A DNA stretch of 64,000 bases from Desmodesmus armatus (Eukaryota; Chlorophyta; Chlorophyceae; Sphaeropleales; Scenedesmaceae), in the NCBI GenBank assembly GCA_007449985.2, contig VIIQ02000649.1:434001-498000 (forward strand). The letters run 5' to 3'. Both the position numbers and the translations under genes were made by a program. This document shows, in pieces, positions 1-11,800 of the stretch. The notes beneath the pieces are model-generated. The model was given only the letters and a program-made list of their open reading frames with translations. It was not told where the DNA came from and searched no databases. Position 1 is the first letter of the stretch, and every line of letters begins with the position of its first letter.

Positions 1-543
1 TGGTGAAGAGGTGTTCTTGCATGTGTCACACATGTAGGGCAATGCTTGGTGATCATGCCATCTGAGTCATGAGTTCCTGCTCTGGCAGTTTTCCCCACTC
101 TAACCCTGCTCAACGTCTGGTACATGTAATGCAGCGTTGAAGTTTGAGTTCGTGCATGCTGAGGGGCCGCCGAAGAGTCTGTTGCATGCATTGACACATT
201 CAAGCATCTGCGTGGATAATGCACAACTGGTGAGCCACTGCATGCCAGGCTCTTGCAAGTTGCAGCATTTTTGTTTGATCGACCAACATCTACTGACATC
301 CATTGCAAGTTGCCCATGCATTGTGTGTCACTGCGGCAGTTACCAGTGAACAACCTGACAACAAGTACAACTGAACAACACCGTGCCGTGCACATTCAGG
401 CCAGAGGTGACCAAACTCAACTCAACTTCACCTAACAACTCCCACTCAAAGAAAACAATTGACACAAAGTGCCAACTCGCAACTCTCCAAAACCACAGTG
501 GTGGCCTACCCAGTCTTCCAGGTAAGGCCACCACATGCCCAGT
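1..543. other. Intergenic, downstream flank of A1
   Basis: No supported gene. The frame of A1 stays open for about 68 codons past its TAG stop, but copies A3 and A4 do not share that extension, so I treat it as untranslated 3' flank. Confidence 0.5.
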
Positions 544-960
544 CTAGTCCAGTGACCCGGAGGACAAAGCCGCGGCGCTTGGGTGCCTGCGCGTGCTTGA
601 GTTCTGTGCAGAGGTTGCCCGCAGGTATTGCCTCTTGAGCACGTCCATGCCTGATGCGGCAGGCTTTATCACAAGTTCTCCCCGTATCACAGCACTAGGG
701 TTGCCGGGTAGGCTACAGGCAAACGCGCACGGGTATGACGCACATTGCTCAAAGTCATTTTGGTCTTCAAAATCACGCTGACCTTGGGCGAATTGTGCAC
801 AACATGCCACCTGGCAACGTCGCGGGCACTGCTGCTGCTCCTCACCACTGGCAGACGCAGTGTCATAACTGGCCAATTCAGCCCGCTCAGCCTGCCGCTG
901 TTGCAGCTGCTGTGATTCCTGACCCTGATGCTGCTGCTGCTGCTGCTGCTGCTGTGGTCG

Positions 961-991
<31 letters not shown>

Positions 992-1699
992 TGTGCCCAT
1001 TCAAATGGAGCTCTTACGGAGGCACAAAAGCTTCTCATGACTTGGGCATCAAACCTGTAGGTACTACGTTTTCGAACGACGTCCACCGGCAGATCACTAC
1101 TTGGCGTCAACTCAAGACCGCTCCCGTCTGCAGCTGGGGTGAGCAGCAGCTGCTCGAGGTCTGCTGCCACCCATGTGCCACAGCAACGCCCTGCACAGTA
1201 CTGCATCGGCACCCATGACAGCGGGCCACCACCCTGCTGCTCCCGTGCAATGGCCGCGTTGAGGTCATCAACATTGCGCGCTTGCCGGTACACCCCAATC
1301 AAGAAGCCATCACTAGTGAACATTGCACATGTTTCATTGCGCTTGCATGCGGCCGCTGTTGCTGCCACGTGTGGGTTGACCCGCAGGCCGGTAGTGTCCT
1401 CCCTCTGTAGGGTGTACACAACTGCTGCGTCTGGGTTGCTCTTCCAGGGCAGGGCACGGGGCAGCTGCTTGTCTTTGAGCACAAAGCCAGCGACATCACA
1501 CTCTGCACCTTGGATTGCACGGGGGCGTGTCTGTGCAGCTGCTGCAGCCAGGAGCCAAAAGGTCACTGCGTCGAGAGGGTTGACAGGAGGTGTTGCAGAC
1601 GCAGGAACTAGCCAAACGTTCTGCAAAGCGATGCAATGCACACAGATTCGGTGGTGATTATTACTGGGACTCACCAACAAGCCACACCACCTGTCTCAT
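544..1699 (-). CDS. Secreted cysteine-rich protein, family A copy A1
   Basis: Two exons: 1699-1675 and 1565-544, 348 aa, ending in TAG. Exon 1 holds only eight codons plus one base (ATG, then donor GTGAGT). Joined to exon 2 it gives a hydrophobic start (MRQVVWLV-VTFWLLAAAAA) that is a clear secretion signal. The mature part has CDVAGFVLK, a CAMFTSDGFLIGVYR block, YCAGRCCGTWV, a poly-Gln stretch near 930-995, then CPRRCQVACCAQF and a C-terminal DVLKRQYLRA motif. Many cysteines are paired, suggesting a disulfide-rich extracellular or wall protein. The C/CAMFTSDGF block is loosely like PAN/apple modules, but I cannot assign a family. The start was chosen because three copies share the same mini-exon design. 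Confidence 0.75.
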
Positions 1700-2684
1700 G
1701 TTTCTGGAAGGAAGGGCCTGTAGGCGCGCCTGCAAATGATTGACAAGCAATAGATAGCCTGCGGCGAGGTTGCTTACGTTGAAGCAAGCCAGAACAGCAT
1801 TTTCAGTTAAATTTGTAGAGTACACGTCGCTGTCGCCTTTTGTAGCGATGACTCCAGTTGCGAAGTCACTGGCGATCGCGAGTTTTTTTTCGAGGTTGCA
1901 TGTACCGGCCTCGACCGCTGCACCTAGCCTCTCCACCTGATACCCAAACAAGAATTGCGGAAATGTTCCACACTTTTCCGAAAAGGCGTTCGGAACGCCT
2001 GACGAGGCGAGCAGCAGCGCAGACTGACGCCACCCAGCGCTCTTACATGCGTGACCCCGCAAGCAGTCGTGTGACCTCACAAGCATATTTATGGCAGTGG
2101 CAACTTGCAGTTTCCAAGAATTGGGTTGCCAATCTGACGACGTTGTGCAAAATGCACAACAATGGCACTCCAGCATCGCATGCAGCACGTGCATTTGCAC
2201 AGTCAATTGCACAGTCACCGTGTGAGCTGTGTGCCGCTCCGAGCATGGTGCCCCACATTGGATGTCCCCACCATTACGCTTGTTGGGTATGTGGTTTGTG
2301 GGTATGTCCTGGGACCGGCTTGCATGTGTTTCCTCCCAGATCCTAGGCTCTGAAGCCTGACAAGGGGCAGCAATTTTCCCTTCCATAATGTCAGATATTG
2401 TCAAATAAAAAGGGCCTGGCATCAACTTCACAACCACAACAACGTGTAGCAAACCAACTGAACAACATAAACAACACAATCCAGTGTGCATGCAGCTGTG
2501 CTTTCCAGCTCAATGGGTGGGTAGTGTCATCTCCCTCCCAGTGGGAGCAAAGAGCCAAGTGAGCATGCCTCATCCACAACAACAGCATGCCTGTGGCCCA
2601 CCATACTTCCTTTGAGGGCACAGAGTCACAATTCATCAGCCTAGTTCAATGACCCGTGTACTATGCCGGGCATACATGCTCTAT
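1700..2684. other. Upstream flank of A1
   Basis: No supported gene. An open minus-strand frame of 276 codons (2491-1661) looks accidental: no recognisable domain, and it crosses the A1 first exon in another frame. A short stretch near 1840-1855 resembles the A2 upstream region (around 4776-4790), consistent with shared duplicated promoters. Confidence 0.4.
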
Positions 2685-3604
2685 TGCATCGATTCCTTTA
2701 GGAATAGATGTCAATACAGCGCACGGGTCTCACACCCACACACATGACTGCCAAAAGTGGTCTGAAGTAAGGTCCAAGAGTGGGCCCAGCAAGCCTTGGC
2801 TGGGTAAAGGGCAAAAGTATGATAACAAGGAATGATCTGCTTCTGCTTATGAAGGGTATGGATGCTGCTGTTGAAATCGCCAACATTGCACCAGCCGCTG
2901 GCGACAGGATTGCAAAAAGTCCAATTGTCAAAGTCTACGTGTGTATTTGTTGTTTCAGACTGGGGCACACCGGTGCCCCCCAGACGTCTGGTTGAGCTGC
3001 GCCAAAACAATATCCATGGGCGATATCCTTGCACGTGCCAAAATGCACTGTACGCCGCAGGGCAGAACAGACGTGATCGAACATCACAATGAGAGCGTTA
3101 TATGTGGTCATTGGGTACAGGCCATCAGAAATAGTGCGGGTTGAGTAATTGGTGACTAACCGCCCGTCAGCTGTGGATGCGCGTGCCGAAGGAAGAAGGA
3201 CATCATCGATTCCGCCCATCAGCAACGCTTGCGTGGATCACGCAGATGACAGAGGCGAACTGGTGCAGAAGATTCATTCACTCGCTGCTGCTGCTGTTGA
3301 TGCTGCTGCTGCAAGGCTCGCAGTTGAGCAATGAGTACAGTGCCATTATGGTGCTTAATCATGTCGCATGTAGTTGTAAACTCGAAAGAGCTACTTTCCA
3401 GGGCTTTGAAAGGCCGTGAAGGGCCATCAGCAGCACGCAGACATCCAGCAGCAGCACCCAGCAACAGCAACTGTTCAGCACCTTGGCAGCAGCAGCTCTG
3501 CAATAAAAAAGCCCGACCCGGATGACTAGCCGCCTATGACAGCCCAGTCTGCATAATCCAGGGTACACCCACTGCATCAAAAACAGTAGGACGGAATCGA
3601 TGCA
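2685..3604 (-). repeat. Degenerate ~0.92 kb dispersed element, left copy
   Basis: The reverse complement of this stretch is found at 53730-54655, with recognisable similarity along the length. Both copies are bounded by a perfect 12-base inverted pair, TGCATCGATTCC and GGAATCGATGCA. Similarity continues about 35 bases beyond the 3604 end. Reading the minus strand, short peptides are conserved between copies in frame (DGPSRPxKALE, then a Gln run and RVN, later TCK[DE]xxH), with stops between them. This suggests a dead mobile element or duplicated gene remnant; no transposase family is recognisable. Confidence 0.6.
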
Positions 3605-3657
3605 GTACTGACGCCACCCGGGCGTTAGACGTTCTATATAGACGTCGCCACACCACC

Positions 3658-4663
3658 TCACTGAAGCAGGCTGCTACCCATGCTTGCATTCTGTGCACTT
3701 TTTGCCCGCAGGTACTGCCTCTTGAGCACATCCCAAGGGTCTGCAGCAAACCAAACATCATCGCGGATTCCAATGGCAGCAGAGTTGTTGCCCGGCAAGC
3801 TGCATCCAAGTGCGCATGGGGTCAGTGCACACTGCTCAAAATCCTGGCTGCCAAACTCACGGCCGCCCTTTGCAAAAGACGAGCAACATGCCACATGGCA
3901 ACGTTGCGGGCACTCCTGCTGCTGTTGTGCCACAGCTGCTGCGGTGACAGGCTGTGCCATCCCAGCATTCCGCAAGCCTTGGGCTGAGGCGCAAAAGCGC
4001 CGCATCACGTCCGCATTAAAATGCCAGCCAAATGTGTAGGTGTCGTGTGCGAGATCCCTGGTAGACATAGCCTGTAGGCTGCTGTTGCCTGCGGCGGGCA
4101 TGAGTAGCTGTTGCTCAAGGCCTTCTGCCACCCAAGTCCCACAGCAAGGCCCTGCACAGTACTGCATTGGTATCCATGACATTGGACCACTGGCCTGCTG
4201 TTCTCGTGCAATGGCTGCATTGAAGCCAGCCACGGTGGTTGCTGCCCTGTAAACACCGATCAAGAAGCCATCACTGGTGAACATCGCGCATGTTTCATTG
4301 CGATTGCATGCTGCCGCTGTCGCAGTTGCATTGGGTGCCTGCCGCAGGTGCGCAGTTTCATCCACTTGAAGTGTGTGCAAGGTGACTGCATCTTCGCTAG
4401 GCAAGCTCTGAGGCAGCTGCTGCATTTTCAGCACGAATCCAGCTACTTCACACCCCGCAGGCTTGCTGCTGCCATTGCCCCTCTGTGCTGCTGTTGCTGC
4501 AACTGCCAACATGCAGAATGTCACTGCATTGCATGCAGCACATAGCGATAGCAGCAGACAGGAAAGTGAGGACATGAGCAAGGCTGTGACCGTAAAGTAC
4601 ACGGCGATAGACATCGAAACAACGGCGATGGAACTCACCGTACACGCTCAGCACGCTCTTCAT
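3658..4663 (-). CDS. Secreted cysteine-rich protein, family A copy A2
   Basis: Exons 4663-4639 and 4523-3658, 296 aa. Exon 1 is again 25 bases (ATG plus seven codons and one base, donor GTGAGT), and the spliced start (MKSVLSVY-VTFCMLAVAATAA) is a signal peptide. The mature protein keeps all family blocks: CEVAGFVLK, ACNRNETCAMFTSDGFLIGVYR, QYCAGPCCGTWVAEGLEQ, CPQRCHVACCSSF, QCALTPCALGCSLPG and DVLKRQYLRA. An unspliced reading from an ATG at 4576 also gives a hydrophobic start, but the spliced model matches A1 and A4. Function unknown. Confidence 0.75.
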
Positions 4664-4699
4664 TTGTGCTTGCCGCAACGGGTAGGGTTCATTTTGAAG

Positions 4700-4706
4700 T
4701 TATATT
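4700..4706 (-). promoter_or_regulatory. TATA-like box of A2
   Basis: AATATAA on the minus strand lies about 40 bases before the A2 ATG, the same spacing as the TATA box of A4. Confidence 0.4.
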
Positions 4707-5189
4707 GGAAGCCACTGCTCGCTGTAAACTGCTTGACGAACAGCAGCTTTGGACAAGCACTGATGTCGGTGCCTGTAGCGATGACGCCGTCGGTGTCGCG
4801 ACATCAGTCGGATGTCGCGCCGGGGCGTTGCCGGTCGTGCGGATGCTCGCCAATCTTTCCAAACCCTTCAAGCCAAGTTATACACTCTGTTCCTGTTACA
4901 GTACTCTCGTCGTGACATGTTCGCAGTGAGGTCGCCTAAACAATGCAGGCAGGCACCCACCTGGCCAGGCATCGTCCAGCAGACACAACCGCAGCATGGT
5001 CACATACACACATAATCTCCAGGGCACATAGGTGTACACAAGACTGCATAGAGCCAAATGCATAGCTTACAACCCAGACCAACTCTGTGCCCTGCCCAAA
5101 CTGCCTGATTGAGACCATCAGACAACAACTTCAGTGTAGTCTAGACAGTGACCAGGTATCTGTAGGCAAAACTGCACCGATTAGGGGGC
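4707..5189. other. Intergenic between A2 and A5
   Basis: No gene supported. Confidence 0.4.
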
Positions 5190-5500
5190 CCCCCGTCACT
5201 AGCGGCTTGCTCGTGGTCTGTACAGTAACTGCCCGCAGGAATTGCCTCTTAGAAACATCCATGCTTGATGCTGATGGACTTTCACACTACTTTTTCCCTC
5301 CTTTCAACAACAATGGGGTTGCTGGGTGCGCTGCAAGCAAATGCGCATGGCTTGGGCGCACATTGCTCCAAGGCATTGTTACTGTCATAACATTGCACGC
5401 TGACCTGGGTAACATCGTGCACAACATGCCACCTGGCAAAGACGCGGGCACAGCTGCTGCTCTCCAGCAGCAGCATGCTGCGCCACAATGAGCACATCAA
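5190..5500 (-). pseudogene. Family A fragment A5 (3' end only)
   Basis: Only the last third of the family is present. On the minus strand one frame reads LCPRLCQVACCARCYPGQ and another continues as ALEQCAPKPCAFACS, followed by DVSKRQFLRAVTVQ near 5265-5215. The frames are broken relative to each other, and no signal peptide or N-terminal half is found upstream. It lies between A2 and A3 and is best read as a decayed partial tandem duplicate. Confidence 0.7.
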
Positions 5501-5655
5501 CATAGCAGCGACCCAAGCCTCTATGACCAACAGCAATCAAGTTGCATAGGAAAAGGACAGACATACTATGGCATGTCTTTCTCACAGCTCAACATCCACA
5601 CACGTGGCCAACCCCACCCTGCACCCTGCTGAAGCCACTGCATGGTACAACCAGT

Positions 5656-6629
5656 CTAGTCCAGTGACGTAGATGGCAAAGTTGCAACACTGGGGGTGCT
5701 TGAGTTCTGCACAGTGACTGCCCGCAAGTATTGCCTCTTGAGCACATCAACGGCTATGCTGGCACGCAGCGCAGGTGTTCCCATGCCTATCACAGCACTT
5801 GCATTGCCGAGCAAGCTGCAACCACGTGCGCATGGGTCGGGCGCACACTGCTCAAACCTATTGTGGCTGTCAAATCCACGCTGGCCTTGGGCAAAGCGTG
5901 CACAGCACGCCACCTGACAACGCCTCGGGCACTGCTGCTGCTGTACGGCCGCGGCTGCTTTGAATGGCGAAGCTTTCTTGGCCAGGGCGCAGAAGCGTCT
6001 CATGACCCGAGCATCAAAGCTGAATGCAGACGAGACTTCGTCCTCACGGGGCCATCCAAGCTGGAGACTGTCGCTGTTTAAGGCTGGGGTTTGGAACAGC
6101 TGTTCAAGGTCTTCTGCTACCCATGTGCCACAGCAACGCCCTGCACAGTACTGCATGGGCACCCATGACAGCGGGCCACCACCCTGCTGCTCACGTGCGA
6201 TGGCTGCATTGAATTCAGAAACATTCCCCGCTGGCCTGTAAGCCGCAATCAGAAACCCATCACTTGTAAACATGGCACATTCTTCTTCGCGCTTGCACGC
6301 TGCCGCTGTTGCTGCAGCATCTGGTGTGGCCCGCAAGAGGACACTGTCCTCGCTCCACAGGGTGTGCAGCACTACTGCACCTGGGCTAGACAGAGCACGC
6401 GGCAGCTTCTTCTGCTTCAGCACAAAGCCAGCCACATCACACTTTGCAGATGAATAGCTGCGACCACGGGTCTGTGCCGCTGCTGCTGCAGCCAGGAGCC
6501 AGAAGGTCACTGCGTCCAAATGCGCACATGCAGACACGTTCAGAGAAGGGCAAAACCTGGGGTTATCGGGATGCTGCAGGTCGTCATGTTCTGCATCGCC
6601 TCACCAGAGATTAACAGCAAGCCCCTCGT
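5656..6629 (-). CDS. Family A copy A3, probably start-lost
   Basis: The main exon 6509-5656 is intact (284 codons with the TAG stop) and carries all family motifs: CDVAGFVLK, CAMFTSDGFLIAAYR, YCAGRCCGTWVAEDLEQ, CPRRCQVACCARF, DVLKRQYLRA. No in-frame ATG precedes the signal core VTFWLLAAAAAAQT. The equivalent of the 25-base first exon is at 6629-6605, with a proper GTGAGG donor and a hydrophobic reading RGLLLIS, but its first codon is ACG instead of ATG. Either the gene is silenced, uses a non-AUG start, or has another first exon. Confidence 0.6.
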
Positions 6630-6959
6630 GCTCGGCAGTAGCGACTATTGGAAGGTGCCCTGCTACGGTAGGGCACCCCTGCAAGTCTTGGTGCACAACA
6701 AATGCCAGATGAATTAAAGGGCATGATCAGGTAGCACCTGCATTCACAGTCGCAGGTATGGCCAATGCGTTGGACGTTGGCGACAGCGGTTGCTGACCCA
6801 AAGGCAAGTGTGTCCAACCACCACCTCGTCGCGCAGTCGGCAAACGTCGCAAAGGCGATCGCGCTACGCACAGGCGATGTGGGCCAAACTCCAAGTTTTT
6901 CTCGCTATCATTCTTTATATATTGCTGATCAGCGAGCAAGCCCCCTATTCCCATCAAAG
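6630..6959. promoter_or_regulatory. Divergent promoter between A3 and A4
   Basis: A3 and A4 are head to head with 330 bases between their first exons. A TATA box (TATATAT, 6916-6922) stands 38 bases before the A4 ATG. No equivalent TATA is seen on the A3 side. Confidence 0.5.
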
Positions 6960-7980
6960 ATGCGCGCTTCTCCTGCTAGCTTGCTGTGCGTTTGTGGTGA
7001 GTTGCAGTGCCCAGCTTTGTTCTTGACTTGGCACTGTGTTGTTGTTTCCTGCATGATAACCGTGTGCACGCTGCTGCCCCACCTGCACAGTCACAACCTG
7101 GCTGCTAGCTGCAGTAGCAGCAGCACAGACAGGCAGCAGCAATGGCAGGCCTACAGAATGTGACGTGGCCGGCTTTGTCTTCAAAAATCAGCAGCTGCCT
7201 CGCGAGCTACCCAGCAGCATGAATGCAGCAGAGCAGCACACCATTCAGACAAGGTCTACTGCCAGGTTGCAGCAGGCACCCAAATCAGCAGCGACAGCAG
7301 CAGCATGCAGGCGGAACAAAGCATGTGTTATGTTCACAAGTGATGGCTTCTTGATTGGGGTTGACAGGACAGCAGACAGCGTTGCTTCTTTCAATGCAGC
7401 CATCCTACGTGAACAGCGGAGTGGTGGTCCGCTTTTGTGGGCACCAATGCACTACTGTGCTGGGCGTTGCTGTGGCACCTGGGTGGCAGAAGACCTCCAG
7501 CAGCAGCTGCTGACGCCAGCCACAGACATCAGCAGCCTGAAAGTGACCAAGGATACATCCAATGTTGGAGTCGACGGCTTGAGCGACCAGTACAGTTTTG
7601 ATTCAGTTGTTATGAGGCAATTTTGTGCTCTGGCTCAAAACTTATCAGAAGACACAGCAGGCTTGACAAAGCAGCAGAGGCAATGCCCACGACGATGCCA
7701 GGTGGCATGTTGTGCACAGTTTGCCAGGGGTGCAAGTATGTTTGATAGGCACGACTTTGATCAATGCGTGCCCAAGCCATGTGCGCTTGGGTGTGCATTG
7801 CCAGGCAACCGGAGCGCTGTGATCGGAATAAAAGAGGGACTGATGATTGCTCAGAGTGCGTCTGTCCACGCTGTTTTGAGAAGGGAATACTTGCGGGCAG
7901 CAAGTGCACGTGGTTCAAACTCAACTAATGGCGGAAGTTCAATGCGTGCAGCAGCTTTGTCATCTGGATCACTCAACTAG
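6960..7980 (+). CDS. Secreted cysteine-rich protein, family A copy A4
   Basis: Exons 6960-6996 and 7091-7980, 308 aa, ending in TAG. Exon 1 encodes MRASPASLLCVC and exon 2 continues VTTWLLAAVAAAQT, together a signal peptide. The mature region has CDVAGFVFK, ACRRNKACVMFTSDGFLIGVDR, HYCAGRCCGTWVAEDLQQ, CPRRCQVACCAQF, QCVPKPCALGCALPG and AVLRREYLRAAS. It is the only plus-strand member. It lacks the long poly-Gln insert of A1. Intact reading frame, ATG and TATA make it the best candidate for an expressed member. Function unknown. Confidence 0.8.
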
Positions 7981-8871
7981 GGTGACAGTTGACAGTTAAC
8001 CTCATCAGTGATGTCACACATCAGTGATTGTGTCTGGTTACAGACAGCCCCTCATGTTGAGGTTGCTGGTGCAGGCTGATTGAGTGGGTTCCAGAAAAAA
8101 CATGTGCTTGACTGTAACCAACATGCCGGTGCGTGCTTGATGAATGTGAACGTCCTGGTTGCGCTCATGCATGAGCTGGACTCACGCATGTGCTGCCAGA
8201 TGCCGCGCCCCTGTTGTGTTTGTTTGGCACCTGATACTCTTAGAGCATGCATGTGCCATATGGCTCATTGCTCACCCGCAACGCATGCCATGTTTGGCAA
8301 ACAACATGCATGGTACATATGTACCGGACTTCCAATGACAACTAAGTCACTTTGACTCACGTCAACTCAACAACAACCCAGTCTTGAGTCAGCATCAATC
8401 CTCTTCAAACCAACACCATCATCAGCTACAATATTGATCATAGCTATAGGTGTGACACAGACTGTTTGCTGCAGCCAATGCAGGCGCAGCAGTAGTTGTA
8501 GTAGCACCAGCGGAGTATGTGCCGTGTGTGCAGACCCAGTGCGACACGTTTGAAGTTCAAAACTGTTTCGAACTGCTGCTGCCATCTATCCTGCCATGCA
8601 GCATGCCAACCTCATTGGGTGCTGGGCTCCAGCACGGTTTATCAACTACAATTGATGCCATCAGTGACTGCATGACTGCATGCGGTGTGCATGAAATAAA
8701 ATAATCAGGTGCAGCAGTGGAGGCAAATGCTTCAATGGCGCCATACCAGCCGGCTGCAACACAAAGAAATACAGCGCAACACACAACAGCAAGGCCAACG
8801 CAACAATACCGACTACGATTCAGTAGAACACACCCAATGGCCAGCGTGCTGGTAGGCCTGGCTTAAAGTCT
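7981..8871. repeat. 3' flank of M1; copy of MYND-unit flanking sequence
   Basis: No gene. The part from about 8440 to 8720 (around CATGCCAACCTCATTGGGTG and the CAGTGGAGGCAAATGCTTCAATGG stretch) is clearly repeated at about 14725-15090, 19690-19850 and, less well, 24415-24465 and (inverted) 59125-59165. These are the downstream flanks of M1-M5, showing that the duplicated unit includes several hundred bases past the gene. Confidence 0.6.
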
Positions 8872-11800
8872 TCAGGCAGACCCTAAACCCGCAGCTGCCA
8901 CTGCTGTCGCTTCTCCTGCAGTTTCTGCAGCCGCTTCTGCTGCCGTTTCTACGTATACTGCCTTTTTTGCTGCCATTTCTGCTGCCACTGCTGCCACTGT
9001 TGCCGCATCTGCTGCCTCTGCTGCCGCTCCTGCTGCTGTCATTCCCAGCACCTCGCACACTGGTCTGTGCTGCTTCCAGTGCTGCCTCATGCACTCAGGG
9101 CTGCAGTAGCGGGCAGTGCGGCAGCCTGAGCAGGTGTTGCTCCTGCCCTTGACCAGCTGCAGCTCTGAAGGGCCCGACAGGTTGCTGCAGGTGGGGTTGT
9201 TGCAGGACTGCTTGTGCGCGACAGAACACAGAGCCTCACCAAGCGTGGACAGCTGCTGCGCTAATCTAGCGACAGGTATGGGAGCGTCTGGTTGCTGCTG
9301 CAAACTTCCCTGCACAGCATGTATCAAAACGAAGCACTCTGTCGCTGCTGTGATAGCCCTCATGGCTGGTTCTGCATATCCAGCACCAAGCGACTGCACA
9401 GGCTCAGCAAGTGTAGTGCTCGCACCCTTAGGTCCTTGCCAGCTGCTAGGACAGCTGGCTGCAAGCCAAAAGCAGGCAGCGTCCACGCACAGCGTGAGAA
9501 GCGAGTGGCCCTGCCAAACAGGTTCAAGGGCAACTAAGCAGGTATGGAATAGGGTGAGTTGTTGCAGCAGCGCGTACATCACGCCGCTAGTCACAGGTGG
9601 TGGCCCTGTTTCAGCTGCAGACACATACGCAGACAGAGCTGCTTCAGTGCTGCTGCTGGGCAGGCTGGCAAGCCGCTGGCTCCACTGCAGGCAGCAGCAC
9701 CCCAGCACACCCAGCCAGGGCAGGTGGGGCAGCACAGCAGCAGCTGGTGCTGGAAGCAAGCTGGCCTGTGCACCATTGCTGCGCTGTGCTGGCTGCTCAG
9801 CGCTGTTTCCTTGTTGGTGACTGCTGCCACCGGCAGCAGCAGTAGAGCTGGCCATATCTCTCTCTCCTGCAGGGCCGCCAGGGTAGTGGCTCCTTTTTGC
9901 TGCCAGCAGCATGTTGGCTGCTGCTACTGCGACAGACACGCACAGCTGCTCTGCCAGCTTATGCTGCTGCTGTTGTTCCAGCACTCCCGCCCACTTCAAC
10001 ATGCTGCACAGCAGCCCGTGCAGCTGCTGCTGCACCTTGCTACAAGGACTGGCAGCAGCAGCAGCAGCTTGCAGTAGCGGCCCCTGCAGCCCCAGCTCTG
10101 TGGGATCCATCAGCTGCAACAACGCAGAACCAAGGTCAGCCGATGTCTCCTTTAGCAGGCATTGTCCCCCTGTTGCCCAGCTACGTGCCGCCTCCCTGGC
10201 ATATGACTCTAACACCCTACACAGCTGTTCTGCATGCTGGAACCAGACCGGCGCGTCCTCTCGCAAGGCAGGGGCCTCAAAGCAGTACACCATACTGGCA
10301 CGAGCTGTTGAGCTCTGCTCCAGTTGCTCCACATCGTTGCACCCTCTTATGGGAATGGCACACAGGGTTGGACAGAGTCCCAACAAACCCTGCAGGCATG
10401 TCTTGAGTCGAATGTCAAATTGTGAGCTCTGCTCTTGCTCTGCTTGGCTGCTGCTGCTGCTGTCAGCACTGCCGCCTTGGTCAAGGCTGTGCGTACAGCT
10501 GCTCTCCTTGCTGCTGCTGCTAGATGCCTGTGCTGGCTGCTGCTGCTGCGCTGCCGCAGGTAGCAGCAAGGTCAACAGCCTGCACACCAGCAGCAGCACA
10601 TCATCCAAGACCTGGAGGTAGACGGGGATAGGGAAGGACAGGCATGATTCCGTGTCATGACCTGCAACAGCGCTTGGACCCTGCACGGCCTGCTGCTGCT
10701 GCTGCTGCTGCTGCTGCTCAGGTTCACCCCCTGACTCCTGCTCTGGTTCCTGCAGCTGCTCTCCCAGACTTTCTGCCTCGGCTGACCACCACCTTGATGA
10801 ACAAGCATGGAAGCTGCAATAGCTGTTTGTTAGTGCATCTAGTACCAGGAGGCCTGCCTGTTTCTCCAAAAGGTCTGGGTAATCTTTCAGGTAGTGCCAT
10901 GCCCAGTGCAGCAGCACAGCATGCTTCAGCAATGCAGTTGCTGTGTCTTTCACAAGCCTGGCACTGTCAACGCCCTGCTGACTCTGTAGTTTTTGTGGCT
11001 GCTCGGCAAAATCCTGATAGTACCCGTAAACAAGTGTACTGAGAGCGTTATCTGCGTATTCAGGATCCTCTGTCGCTACCCATAGTAATGCCTTGCTGCT
11101 GCAGCGGGCGGGCTGCAGCAGCAGGTAGTGGGAGGCAGGCAGGGCGTCGTGGCGGCTGCAGGCAAGCTCCCAGGCAGCCTTCTCCCAATGTTCCCGCATC
11201 TTCTTGTCCTGCTTGTTCGGCTGCCAGCCCTGCTGCTGGTTGCTGCTGGTGCTGGCTGCTGTGTCCCACCAGGCTTCTGCATCCTTCTTCATAAGGGTTC
11301 CATAAACCCCCACTAGCAGGGTGGAGCAGGCTGCTGGAAGATAGTGCGGTGACTGCAGCAGTTGCTGCCGCAGGCCAGCACAGCCTGTGCAGCTGCGGCA
11401 GCTGCATTCAGTGTTACATGCCACAGCGCTGTTGTTCAAGACCGCACGAGCATTCAACAGTGCCCGCCACAATGATTTTGGCGGCAGTTTCACACGTGCT
11501 GGCAGCAGGTCCAGGCAGGTGCTAACGTGCTGTACAGTCAGCACAGATAGCTCCAGGGCGGGAAGTGATACTGGTAGCAGCAGGTCGTGCCAGCCTGTGC
11601 TGTCAGTGCGTCTGTTGTGTTGTTGAAGCTGTCGCCAGAGACCTCTGACACAGCGCACCAGCTGGGCCGCGTGCAGGTGCAGCTGCTGCAAGCTGCTGCT
11701 GCTGCTGGGGCCCGACCGCTCATGGTCATAGGCCTTATCAGCCAGTGCTGCTGCAAGCACATCAGTGTCAGTTTGGTTCTGCAGCTCCCAGATGTGATGT

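Noticed and set aside
1661..2491. 276-codon open frame on the minus strand
   Set aside because: No domain, no paralogue, and overlaps the first exon of A1 out of frame.
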